Shown here: positions 35,149 through 45,816 of the stretch, piece by piece
Numbering within the stretch: the first letter of the stretch is position 1
Layout of the letters: each line of letters starts with the position of its first letter
DNA from: Powellomyces hirtus
Taxonomy: Eukaryota > Chytridiomycota > Chytridiomycetes > Spizellomycetales > Powellomycetaceae
Reading direction: 5' to 3'
DNA: 64,000 nt
Assembly: GCA_025526995.1 (NCBI GenBank)
Contig: JAHLKG010000004.1
Location: 1,054,001-1,118,000, forward strand
Notes under the pieces: generated by a model
Told to the model about the DNA's origin: nothing
Database searches by the model: none
Seen by the model: the letters and a program-made list of their open reading frames with translations, nothing else
Made by a program: the position numbers and the translations under genes

Positions 35149-36001
35149 TGGTGATGAGGGTTCAGAATGTGTTGGGGGGTACAGGAAGCGATAAGGCCAC
35201 GGAATGTGTGCACAATCGTGTGGCTTGGCAGCTGATGACGCGCATGACTGACGATGGCGAAGGCACGTGCCTACGGCGTGAGGGAGTTGCCCCTAGATCT
35301 AATAATATTGACTTTCGTTTCAGACATCTACCGTATTATGCGTCCCCCTTAAATACGCAATCGAACACATACGCCGGGGGTTGCGGAAGGCAAACAGTCA
35401 ATTAGAGACCAAGCAGAACGCCCCATTATAGTATAGCCTGCTGGGGGAGGGAGCTGGCTGGCATGGCGCTATCGTTGGAAATGGGAACCATCGATAAGGT
35501 AGACCCCGTTAGCCGCTAACGATCGCAGCTTCTGAGGTGAATAGCTGCGCGTCTGAGGAGGATGGACACATTTTAGTGTGCCGGTTGCTTAGGCGCCTGT
35601 CGTGTGGGAGTCGCCTCCCAGATGCCCAACTCGGCCAAACCCTTGCTTGCCTGGTTTCATGTGCAGTTGGTAGAGGTGATAAGGTTATAAACACAAAAAT
35701 AAAGTAGTCAGCGGAGGCGGGCGGAGGCGTTCGAAACACTCAATTGGCCCCTGCGCAGTAAGTGGACATGTGATTTAGTCTGAATCCAGCCCTGCCGCTG
35801 GACGCGTCGCAAGGTTTGTCTGTGTTTGTCTGCTGCCCACAAAGGCGTACGCGTTGAGGCTTGTTAGTGTGTGTGAGTACAGTAACAGTGTACTCTCTTT
35901 GCTTGGTACTTTGCCCGCCTCCTCCCTCATAAGCCGCTGGTCAAAACACCCCCCCCCCCCCCCCTCCCTCCGTTACTCTACTAGAAAACACACTGCAAAA
36001 C
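35149..36001. promoter_or_regulatory. Divergent promoter region alkaline phosphatase / acyl-CoA synthetase
   Basis: About 850 bases with a C15 run at 35949-35963 close to the acyl-CoA synthetase ATG. No coding frame with family character was seen. Confidence 0.5.
35949..35963. repeat. C15 homopolymer
   Basis: Fifteen C within 40 bp upstream of the acyl-CoA synthetase start. Confidence 0.92.
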
Positions 36002-38994
36002 ATGGGCAAGAAAGATATCATTTGGACCGTTGAAGTCCCTGGTGCCCCGGAAATCGCTGGCGAAACCAAGGTACCGTGTTTGTCCCAGCATCTCGTGAGT
36101 GTGGGAACTTTGCATTCACCCCCCGACGGCCCTACACGTTTGTTCCCACAGCCCAGGAGACACTACCTTCATGGTGATCAGGAACCATTTGGAGCACCTC
36201 GCGACACTCAGTCCGTGCACGAGTGCTTCCTTCGAGGAATGAAAGAGAGTGGTAAGCAATGTGGCTTCAGGCAGTGCCGTCGCCACATATTCGTTTGGTT
36301 CCCAGACCTCTAATTGATTCGGCTTGTTTGTCCCGCACAGGTGATCAGCCTTATCTCGGGCACCGCCCCATAAACGATGGTGTTGCTGGGGCTTACGTTT
36401 GGTAGGCTCAATAAACCCCCCGCATCGTGGTTGCTGAATCTCTATAACGCGTCTTCCCGCCTATTCTACAAACAGGCAATCTTACAATGAGGTCTACACG
36501 CGTGTGAAGAATCTGGGGTAAGTTCCCTTGCAATCCATTGACATCTTCTCGTACTTACAGCCTCTCACTTCAGCTCTGCGTTCGCCAAGCGTGGCTTGAA
36601 GGCTGATTCCATGGTCGGCCTCTTTTCCATCAACCGGCCCGAATGGGTAGGAGGCCAGCGACCTCTGCCTGCTCAGCCGTTTTAATACTTATGTAGCGTC
36701 GTCATACAGGTTATTGCTGAGCAAGCATCATTTACTCAGAGTTGCATCACAGTTCCCCTCTACGACACCCTCGGCAATGAAGCCATCGAGTTCATTGTGA
36801 ACGAAACTGAGACAACCACAATTGCCGCAACATCTGACAAGGCAAAGGTCCTCATCAACATGAAGGAAAAGATTCCTTCGCTCAAGCTTATTGTCGTCAT
36901 GGACGATGAGAACGCCACTGAAGCATTGGCGTCATTGGGCAAAGACAAAGACGTGGAAGTCATTGCAATAACCGCGCTCGAGAAGGAAGGAGCCGTAGAG
37001 CCGGTTACTGGCACTTTGCCTAACAAGGACACTATTGCCACAATCTGCTACACTTCCGGTAAGTAGCCATGGCGCCCGTAAGTCGATGTCTCCAGTTCTG
37101 ATTTTTTATTGCTTTCTTTCAAAACAGGAACCACGGGTCAACCAAAAGGAGTGCTTCTTTCCCATGAAAATCTCATGTCCCTTTGTGGAGCCACGCGAGT
37201 CCAAGGCCCGACTGGGGACATTATCAAGTACAACAACCAGGATTCCTACATTTCATACTTGCCCTTGGCTCACGTCTTTGAGCGATCGATTCAAGTTTGC
37301 TTGACCTATGTTGGAGCCCGTATCGGTTTCGTAAGTTACAGCAGAGGAATTTATCTGTTACCTTTTCTCATGCTTGCCGCTCGCGTTTGCAGTACCAGGG
37401 TGACACCTTGAAACTCTTGGATGATGTCGGCGAGCTGAAGCCCACAATCTTCGCATCTGTGCCGCGTTTGTTCAACCGGATTTACGACAAAGTCCTGCAG
37501 GGTGTGAAGGCGAAAGGCGGAGTGGCTGCGATGCTGTTCAACAAGGGCTACGCTGCCAAGAAGGCCAATCTCGCAAACGGCAACGTCCATCATTTCCTTT
37601 GGGACGCTCTTGTCTTCAGCAAAGTGAGGGCACGTCTTGGAGGAAGAGTCCGAGTGATGTTCTGCGGAGGTAAATTGCTGAATCTGACGTGACATTACGG
37701 CGGCATGAACTCTTTCTCACTGCGTGTCTTCATCTCTAGCTGCCCCTATCAGTGCGGACGTTATGGACTTTTTGCGCATTTGTTTCTCCGCTAGCGTCCA
37801 TGAAGGATACGGCCAAACAGAAACCAGTGGTACGTTGATATGGAGTTGTAATATTCAGTGGGTCGCTGTTAATTTCCTCTCTTTAGCTGGAGCTTCTGTT
37901 ACCGATCTTCGCGACACTTCCACTGGCCACATTGGCGTCCCATGCTGCAGTGGTGACATCAAGTTGGTTGATGTCCCCTCCATGGGTTACACTTCCCAGG
38001 ACAAACCTTTCCCACGAGGCGAGATCTGTGTCCGAGGAAAGAACGTTTTCAAAGGGTAGGACAAGAACAATCGCTTCTGCAATCTGCAGAGAATTGAACG
38101 TGTATGTCTGACGATATGGCTTAATTTATGATGCAGTTACTACAAGAACCCAGAGAAGACAGGTAATGCTTCTTGCATTCATTTCACGGCATCAGAATGG
38201 CTTCTGACGTACCCTTACTACAATAGCCGAGGTTCTGGATGCTGATGGATGGTGCCACTCGGGTGATGTCGGCATGTGGGACGCTCACGGTCACTTGGTG
38301 ATTGTTGACCGCGTCAAAAAGTGAGAGTCCGTTTACATCGTACAGCAGTCATTCTTAATACTAAAACGTCTCTCAATCAGCATTTTCAAATTGGCCCAAG
38401 GAGAGTACATTGCACCTGAAAAGTATGTTCAGCTTTCCTGACCTCGTCCCGCAACCTGGTAATCATTAACCTAAACGCATTTGCAGGATTGAAATGGTGT
38501 ACCAGAAGCACGAGCTCGTCGGCCAGTCCTTCGTCTACGGTGACAGTTTGCAGGCATCCTTGGTCGCCATTATTGGTAGGGTCTGAGATGTGGTTGCGAC
38601 GCTATGCTGGATGCTAATGTCAACTCTCCTTCAGTACCGGACGAAGATTGTTTCAGAAAATGGGCAGTCCAAGCAGGCCTTCCGGACAAGCCAACTGCGG
38701 AACTCTGCCAAGATGACGCCACGCGCAAAGCTGTTATCAAAGCGCTTGTGGACTTTGGTCGTGCCGATGGGTTGAAAGGTTTTGAAAATGTCAAGGACGT
38801 CTATCTCGAGCCCACCCCGTTCACTCCCGAAAATGGTATGATGACGCCCACTTTCAAGTTGAAGCGCCATGAAGCCAAAGTAAGTGATTGCCTGCAAATC
38901 TACCCCCGGCCGAACAAAATGTTCAACGGAATTCTTTCAGATCAAATACCAGAAACAAATCGATGAGATGTATGCTCGAATCGGCTCTGTTTAG
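36002..38994 (+). CDS. Long-chain fatty-acid-CoA ligase (ACSL/FAA type)
   Basis: Sixteen exons: 36002-36070, 36152-36251, 36341-36401, 36476-36517, 36574-36646, 36710-37058, 37128-37330, 37393-37669, 37740-37829, 37887-38055, 38137-38162, 38227-38320, 38381-38422, 38487-38575, 38635-38879, 38941-38994 (660 aa). AMP-binding P-loop: the join [19 protein letters not shown]; then [39 protein letters not shown], the [11 protein letters not shown] block and [19 protein letters not shown], the ACSL-type linker/lid. All motifs are intact. It activates long-chain fatty acids to acyl-CoA through an acyl-adenylate. No obvious signal or transmembrane helix; peroxisomal versus ER form cannot be told. The gene is extremely intron-dense, with exon 11 of 26 nt. 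Confidence 0.95.
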
Positions 38995-39063
38995 ATAACG
39001 GCATTCAAAAGGACCCTCATAAAAATGCACTGTCACGTAAATTCTTTCAAAAGTCTAAATGGG

Positions 39064-40351
39064 CTATTCTGCAACTGCATCCCTTTTTTCCAAATAATGC
39101 CTAATAGCCGACGAACTGATCTTCAGCTCCATATCAGTAACGTTTGTAGCCGACGGGGATAGTACGTGAATTGTGAAGACATCCAATGGCGGGAGCTTGT
39201 TGTTCGCTCGCAGGGTATTTACTACGGGCCACGGGTCATGATTTTGCGTACCTGGCGTATCAGAACATCTCCATGTACATACCTGCTTCGCATCCCTTCT
39301 TCGTCTCCAATGAACCAACGATCGCTTGGATATTTGCATCAGATCTCGTGGGCCCATACTCGTCCGAGATGGGAACCACATCATATTGTAGTTTGTCGCG
39401 TCGGATGAGATTCAGAAACTTCTTCACCGTTTGAATGCGCGTGTCCAATGGCTCCATGTACTTGGCACCTTTTTTGCGCTCTAGTCGTGAAGGGTCCAAT
39501 TCTAAGGTATCCGATGCATTACTCGACTTTGCGACCACCTTGCAAGACCAACGTTACATTTGACTTACCCATCACCCCGCAGATCAACCGCTTGCTGGTC
39601 AACCACGCTGCGGCTGTGAGCAGTATCTTGTGACCCGCATGCAGATGGTCAAACGTCCCGCCCATCGCCACATTGTCGTACGCCAGCGGTCGCCCGGTAG
39701 AGAAGTCCGTCGCGGAACTCAGATTACCTGTGGTGGTGGAAGGTTCTGCGCTAGCACCGGTATCGGCTGACGCTGATGGAGATTCTTCTTCCTCGATGGG
39801 TATAAAATGGAGATGGGATAGCTGGTCTTTGCCGCGTTTGGTGTTGACGACAGCGAGAGTTGTTTGATCTGGGAAAATTGTCGGTGAGCTAAAATCCCTT
39901 CTTCAGACTTTGCTGGCTCCCAGGCGGTTTGGACCAAACCGGTAGCCGTGAGGAGCAGTCCCCTCCTACCTTCATGATATCCCACCACGGTTACGTTTTC
40001 ATCTTCAATCAACCACGGGTCATGCCCGCACCATCCCTCAAACAACACGTCCACATTCAACAAAGGACAATCGGCCTCATGCGCACGCGCAGTGGCAGCC
40101 ATGTACAGGGCACCAAGCAGGGCCTGCACTTCCCCCCATCGCATGGCCGGCTTGTGCTCATATTCGGCAAACTCTGCACATGAGACGATGATCTGCACCG
40201 ACAAGTTGTCCGGGCGGGGACCGCATGGAAGGAGGAGGAGACCGACGGCCTCTCGGATAAGATTTGTGGCGCGGTCGAGCGGGGATGAGAGTGAGTCGAG
40301 AACGAGGGGGATGAGAAACTGGGAGGGGCGAGGGGGGTGGGAGGGTGCCAT
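39064..40351 (-). CDS. Pantetheine-phosphate adenylyltransferase, eukaryotic type (CAB4-like)
   Basis: Exons 39970-40351, 39569-39868, 39283-39501, 39064-39221 (352 aa). The first 190 residues form the N-terminal extension typical of eukaryotic PPAT (DVLFEGWCGHDPWL). The catalytic core begins YDNVAMGGTFDHLHAGHKIL, where T/HxGH is the nucleotidyltransferase signature, and continues with YMEPLDTRIQTVKKFLNLI, VVPISDEYGPTRSDANI and LRANNKLPPLDVFTIHVL. The C-terminal KISSSAIRHYLEKR is the family's SST-x-R motif for ATP binding. It makes dephospho-CoA from 4'-phosphopantetheine, the penultimate CoA step. It lacks a fused dephospho-CoA kinase domain. It converges on the acyl-CoA synthetase with only about 70 bp between stops. 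Confidence 0.93.
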
Positions 40352-40539
40352 TTTGTTTGGTTAATTTTTGTTCACGAGTAGGTGTGAGGGAAAGGAGGGG
40401 AAAGGCCAAGGACGGGGTTATGTCATGAGGTTTGTCACGTGTTGCTGCCTTGCTGCGCTCGTCAAAAATTTGGAAGAACGTTGCATTGACGGTACCTGCA
40501 CTTCCTCAGTTTTAACCACGTCTGGAGAAGACAGCCACA

Positions 40540-41304
40540 ATGGTTCTCAATTACATTGTCGAGCATATGGAACCGGACCTGGACGAGTGGTCACAGGTAC
40601 GGCGATCCCTCTCAACTTGCATCTGTACGCATAGACTAATCTGGCAGTTGTGGGTCTGGTCTTTCTAGCTCGAATACGCCAACATTGTAAAGCGAGTGGG
40701 CCGGAACCGCCTGTACCTCACGCACGTTGATCCAGAACTCCTGCAGCGCCGGGCAGATTGCATCGGAGAGGGCACGGGGATAATAAGCACCGTGAAGGCT
40801 GTGCAGGAGCTTGAGGAGGTTGACCCTAAGAAGGTACTGCTGCTGGACCCGTCGGCAACGGAGCCGCTTGCGCCTGAGGATGCAGAGAACTTTGAGTGGT
40901 TGTTGTTTGGTGGTATCCTGGTGAGTACTGTTAGATAATCGAGTCGAAAAGTTAGAGGGGATCTAAAGATGGGAGCGTGACGGTTAACTCTCTGCATGAT
41001 GTTCCGTTAGGGTGACGATCCACCACAAGACCGCACCAAAGAACTCCGCAAGCTCGGCTATGCCAGACGGCACCTGGGTCCCATCCAAATGACCACTGAC
41101 ACAGCAGTCATTGTGTCCAAGCACGTGATCGAAGACCAGACGCCGCTCGACAAGCTGGCCTATGTGGACCGACCAGAGATCAAACTGGGAAAGAAGGAAA
41201 CCGCGGAATTGCCGTTTAGATACCTGCTGGTGGACGGCAAGCCCCAGCTTCCCGATGGACTCATCGAACTGCTGAAGAAGAGCAATGACATGTCTCTGGT
41301 GTGA
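40540..41304 (+). CDS. SFM1: SPOUT methyltransferase, SFM1-like (Rps3 arginine methyltransferase)
   Basis: Exons 40540-40596, 40669-40920, 41011-41304 (200 aa). The start VLNYIVEHMEPDLDEWSQ leads into LEYANIVKRVGRNRLYLTHV, VLLLDPSATEPLAPEDA, FEWLLFGGIL/GDDPPQDRT and LGPIQMTTDTAVIVSKHVIE, ending with ELPFRYLLVDGKPQLPDGL. These are in the order of yeast Sfm1 (formerly DUF431), a trefoil-knot SPOUT enzyme that methylates an arginine of ribosomal protein Rps3. The GGILGDxPPxDRT and MTTDT blocks form the knotted SAM site. Length matches the family (about 210). Confidence 0.93.
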
Positions 41305-41717
41305 GCGAGTTCACTGCGAGATATATGGCGCTGTGGTCCGCCCGAACAGACACAAACAGAGGGCCCACATCTTATGTAGGTCATCACATGTAGACGGAGG
41401 TTTATCGGTTAACTACGATGCACATAGGCGAATGAGTAGCTTGAAGAGGTTTCAAAGACCGAGAGTGATATAGTTCAAGTTTATACTATTACATAACCCA
41501 AAAAGTTAAAGGAATGGAAGAAGTGCGCTACGCCAAAAAACGAACTAGCGTTCCTATGAACGACGAGCGAACACGTCAAAGAGGAAAAAGTTAACTAAGT
41601 TACTAGATACGCCTATAAAGAAACAGGAATGGGCGAGAGGCAAGTGGAGAGAGGACGTGATGGAGGTGGGGGGCGCATGTCGGGTATCCCAGAGAGAAGG
41701 AGGTGCTGTGACACTCT
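41305..41717. other. Intergenic, convergent SFM1 / membrane protein
   Basis: 413 bases between two stop codons. AT-rich near 41480-41510. No gene seen. Confidence 0.5.
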
Positions 41718-42257
41718 TCAGATTTGCTGGAGGTGGGCTCTCTGTCTTCTGAGCTGTCTCCGGGAGATGGTGGCACCGATGGCCGCCCCGATACAGCAGA
41801 CAAAGAACGGAACACTCGTATAGCCCAAAACCTTCATAATGGTAGAGCACGTAGTCGCGCAATCGTACTCGAAAGTGTTGTCTGTTCGGTGGTAGTATCC
41901 ATACGAGCTTTCGCATGGCTGGCCGCTTGGTGTCCTTGCTGCTTCGTCCCTGCAGTTTTTCGAGATGACGACGCCAGCAATGATGAGGATAATGCCCTGC
42001 ACGAGGTACACGACGGTCTGCGCGAGGAACATTCCGAACCGGGTTCGTGGTGTGGTGTAGAAACACGCGAGGAGGAAAGAGAAGGGGCCAAAGAGGATGG
42101 TGGCGAAGAAGGAGATGATGAAGGCGAGGAGGGGGCGGGTAGGGGCGCGGGTGATTTGGCCGCCGGGAACGGGGTGGTGTGGGGGGGTCGCATACTTGCC
42201 GTGTTGCACTTGCTCGTTTGCGAGCGTGGCTTGATGCGAGCTGGAGTGCATGTGCAT
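41718..42257 (-). CDS. Small membrane protein, family not recognised
   Basis: 179 aa, single exon. Three hydrophobic segments are visible: LLAFIISFFATILFGPFSFL (about 43-62), TVVYLVQGIILIIAGVVIS (about 80-98), and a third with VPFFVCCIGAAIGATIS (about 148-164). Between the second and third lies an extracytoplasmic-looking loop with Cys residues (NCRDEA, GQPCES, YDCATTC) that could form disulfides. The N-terminus is His-rich and polar, the C-terminus basic (RRQLRRQR). The layout resembles tetraspan- or claudin-like small proteins with one helix missing; I do not recognise the family and give no function. Confidence 0.7.
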   Translation of the reverse strand: MHMHSSSHQATLANEQVQHGKYATPPHHPVPGGQITRAPTRPLLAFIISFFATILFGPFSFLLACFYTTPRTRFGMFLAQTVVYLVQGIILIIAGVVISKNCRDEAARTPSGQPCESSYGYYHRTDNTFEYDCATTCSTIMKVLGYTSVPFFVCCIGAAIGATISRRQLRRQRAHLQQI

Positions 42258-42781
42258 AGTTGTTCTTGATTAAAGAGGCTGACTTGGAAGAGGGAGGGGT
42301 ATGGATCTGCAGCAAGGTGAGAAGGGCAGAAAGGTGTCCGACTGTAAAAAACTTGCGGGTGCGTGGGTTCGGAGCTGGGGGATCACAGACAAGGTGCGGT
42401 TCTTATAGATGACGGGAGAGAATTAGCGGTTCCATCTTGAGATTTTATTTCAAGGGCGGCAAACGAGTTCGGGTAATGAGTGACGGAGGTGTGAAAATGA
42501 CCTCACTTTTCTGCTCCGCGAACGGCTACCGAGGCCGCCAACGACGTAATGGTGGCCGTACACCGCGCTCGTGTGATTCCTTTCATCGGCGCTGCGCAAT
42601 GACATGTAACACAAGAAAACGCGCGCGGTTGGTACGGACACATCAAAACATGTGCAAGTCCTAATGGAAAAAAATCAATGCATTGTGGGGAGGGCAATGT
42701 GTATCTATCTACTGCTAGTCTACCTATGAGCTGTGTATGCAGACTCAAAACTGCTCTGCGACATGACATGTGTTTGAATGT
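42258..42781. other. Intergenic upstream of membrane protein gene
   Basis: 524 bases, holding the promoter of the small membrane protein (minus) and the region after the duplicated terminal exon of the dipeptidase. No gene seen. Confidence 0.45.
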
Positions 42782-43049
42782 TCAAGGTTGAGCCACAGAA
42801 ATCTCGTGCAGGTACTATAGAAGACCAGAAGAAGGTCATCGCCGATCCGATTAATGGAATGCTAAGCCAAACAAAGAAAGCTTACTGAAGCCAAGAACTT
42901 GATGCCCTCAATGGGTTTGAATGTTCAAGCCTGAGCGACAGAAATCTCGTGCAGGTACTATAAGAGACGAGATGAAGGGTATCAGTGATCCGATGAAGAA
43001 AATGCTAAGCCAATACCATACCGAAGCCAAGAGTTTGATGCCCTCAATG
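42772..43049. repeat. Tandem duplication of the dipeptidase 3' end (two ~137-bp copies)
   Basis: Copies at about 42772-42913 and 42915-43049. Each holds the end of the penultimate exon (IEGIK-LAS), a donor, an intron and the terminal exon on the minus strand. The intron parts have diverged more than the coding parts. Confidence 0.9.
42782..42814 (-). pseudogene. Duplicated terminal exon (copy B) of the M20 dipeptidase
   Basis: A second copy of the last coding exon, preceded by an intact acceptor ATAG, encodes YLHEISVAQP then stop; the normal terminal exon (42925-42957) encodes YLHEISVAQA then stop. It is part of a tandem duplication of about 137 bp (see the repeat entry). It could be used as an alternative terminal exon or be dead; no choice is possible from sequence. 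Confidence 0.7.
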
Positions 43050-45022
43050 TAGTTGGTCTTGTCAATCTTCTCGTTGATTCTAAGCAAAGACGCTGCTATT
43101 TAGTAAATGAATCGAAATAAAATAAACATGGGGGGTCTAGGGCACATACGAGTGGGCACCGTCGTCAGCGCGACCCATGGGGAGCAGGAGAACCTAGTAA
43201 CAAATAGTCAGCCATATAGTAGACAGTTGTCTGTTCCGCAATATTCTGAAATTAGTACGTACATTCTTGTTCAGAGCCTCCTGGAATGTAAGGGTAACGG
43301 GAATAGATCCTCCCTCACGAGTGAAATCAGGCTTGACCTTGAAAACACGCTCGATGGCTTTCTCGGCAGCAACAAAGTTGTAGTGGTTGGTATCCGCAAC
43401 CCAGGCCTTTCCGGCGTGACCACAGTCGATCGTCAGCGTGTTCTTGCTGCCAATCTTGGCAAATTCGGCATTGACAAAATCTTTCACAAGCTCGGTGATC
43501 TTCTTTGGCTCCATGTTGGGGACGGAGCGGATGGAGAACTTGCCAATAACTTTGGCGGGGATGACTGTCTTGGAGCCAGGGGACGAGAAAGCGCCCTCGA
43601 TACCGTGGAGAGACAAAGATGGGAACCTCCAGCGGGCCATGAGCGCCTCCTTCTCCGTACCGTGGATGGTGCACTTGGACTCCATGGCCGAGTGGATGTC
43701 GGCCAAGGAGAAGTCAAGAGAGTCGTACATCTTGTCTTCGGACTCTGTCACAGGCGCCACGTCGTTGTAGATGCCGGGAATGAGGATCTTTCCGGTGGGC
43801 GACACAAGTTTGGACATGACGGTGAATAGATCAGTCATGGGTTCATGCACTGTGCCTCCGAACACTCCACTGTGGAGATCCTTTCCTGGACCGGCGACCT
43901 CGACTGACAAGCAATCTTTTAGCACGCACATCTCGCGCACAGTGAGCAGTCGTGAAAGGCTCACCCATAAAGTACGAGATACCACGCAGGCCGTATGTCA
44001 AGCATGGCTTATTAGAGCCCAGCCAGTCTAAAATCGCATGTTAGTTTGCGTGGTGTAACACCCCGCACTGGGTACATTCTCATAGACCTACAGTTGTCAC
44101 TGATGCACACGCAGTCGACATCTCCGAAGAATGCGCCTTTGGCCTCCTTCTCAATGTACTCGTCGAGACCTTCAGAGCCGGACTCTAATAGATGTGGACG
44201 CATTAGAAGGGCGCTCCGAAAATTGGAGCTTCAGAATCATATGTCTTCCACATACCCTCCATGCCCTCGAAGCACATCTTCAAGTTGACTAAAAAGTAAT
44301 GAGAGGTACCGTGAGCCGATAATGTGCGCCTACCACGGATTCATGCGCGCACTAACCAGGCATTTCAACGCCGAGCTTCTGATGCGCTTCGATCACCCAT
44401 AACCAGGAGATCACCGGAGCTTTGTCGTCGGTAGATCCACGACCAATCAAGCGACCCTTGTCGTCCTCTACCAGGGTCCATGGGTCGGTCGCCCATCTTA
44501 AATAACATGCCAATGAATGAGAATACAGTTTTAAAAGAAGCAGACTTCCAGTTCATACCCATCTTCCTTGAAGGCGGGCTGCACATCGTAATGTCCGTAA
44601 ACAAGGACAGTCTTCTTGGCGGGGTCAGTACCATATGTTCCTAGTACGATCGGGGGCAGGTCCAATTCTTGGCCTTCAAGGGTCTGCTTTCCGGGGTGGT
44701 GGACCTGAACGCTGTTGAAACCGAGAATAACGATCGTCAGTGCCAAGCCCAGCTATCGTTGCAGCACATGCGGTAGGCTTACGTAGCACCGAGAGTTTTC
44801 AGCTCTTTGATGAGCCACTGTAAAGATAATGTCAGCAAACAAGCTAAGTTCGCCAGAGCTGATACATTCACCAAATCGTCTCACCTCGCCCATCTTCACC
44901 ACCTCAGGACGGCGAGAAGCCTCTCCGCTGACACTGGGAATTGCAACGACCTCAGCGAGACGGTCGATGTAGTACTTCTGGTTTTCATCCACGTAGGCGA
45001 AGAGCTTGTCAAAGGCGGACAT
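42925..45022 (-). CDS. M20 metallopeptidase, cytosolic non-specific dipeptidase (CNDP2/DUG1-like)
   Basis: Eleven exons: 44885-45022, 44783-44817, 44559-44711, 44357-44496, 44256-44288, 44092-44184, 43965-44027, 43263-43903, 43150-43193, 43022-43079, 42925-42957 (476 aa). Metal ligands appear in order: LVYGHYDVQP (His, Asp), GRGSTDDKAPVISWL (Asp), CFEGMEESGSEG (Glu pair, including the catalytic base) and GPGKDLHSGVFGG with the dimerisation His. The C-terminus reads TNYIEGIKLLASYLHEISV, matching the end of CNDP proteins. These dimeric Zn/Mn enzymes hydrolyse Cys-Gly and other dipeptides in glutathione turnover. Length equals the family norm (about 475). The 3' end is duplicated downstream. Confidence 0.95.
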
Positions 45023-45816
45023 CTAAATGGGCGTCCATTGGAAGTCATGATAAGTGATCTGCGGTCAATCGCTACTCTGCTGTCCCTCAGATGACCAGGT
45101 GCCTACGTTTTCGGTTATCTTGGGTTTTATAGTTCGAGGTGCGTCTGCTTGCGGCTGCCTCTGCTTCGGGGGACAGAAAAGGGAGAGCATACGGTGCGAA
45201 ATGAACGTAACAGAAACCACAACATTGCTCGAAAGGTTGCTGTATAAGTAGCCATAAGCCTGCGCCACAAGGGCTTGCAAATTGCTCCAACGCGCGAATT
45301 GACAGGTGACTTTGACAGCATCCCTTGTTGTTGTTGTTGTTGACGTGTGTCTCAATGTGGCAAAAGTTCTGGTCAGGCACAGAGTCCTCTTAGTGATCTC
45401 CTGATAAATTCATCACTCGGACTGATGTTCAATGCCAATTCCAGTTCGACCGCTTTAGATGATTTTTTTATCCTGAGGGAGGCTGTACTTCTTTGGTGCT
45501 ATTCGTCTTAAAAGGTGCATTCCAGTCTGAATATAATTTACTATCCGAGAAGAAGGAACTGCTTTGTGCTTCGGCCCAGGCCCATTGCATTGTCAAAGAT
45601 ACTTCACGCTGAGAATACGCTATGGCGGCTGTCTCTTTGTATCAGGAGCCTTTGCAATATGTTAATGACAATGATATGAAGTGGGAAGGAAAGGGACATC
45701 CTGTACCGCTAATTCGGCTCAATTCACGTGTCTTCAAAGCCACAGTGCTGGGGTTTTTGACACTTTTTGACATTTTTTGACGTTTTCCGAAAAAGCCGTC
45801 AAATTCATAACATATA
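45023..45816. promoter_or_regulatory. Divergent promoter region dipeptidase / TRM6
   Basis: 794 bases between two divergent ATGs. A GTTGTTGTTGTTGTTG run lies near 45328. T-rich GACACTTTTTGACATTTTTTGACG direct repeats lie 40-60 bp before the TRM6 ATG. No gene seen. Confidence 0.5.
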
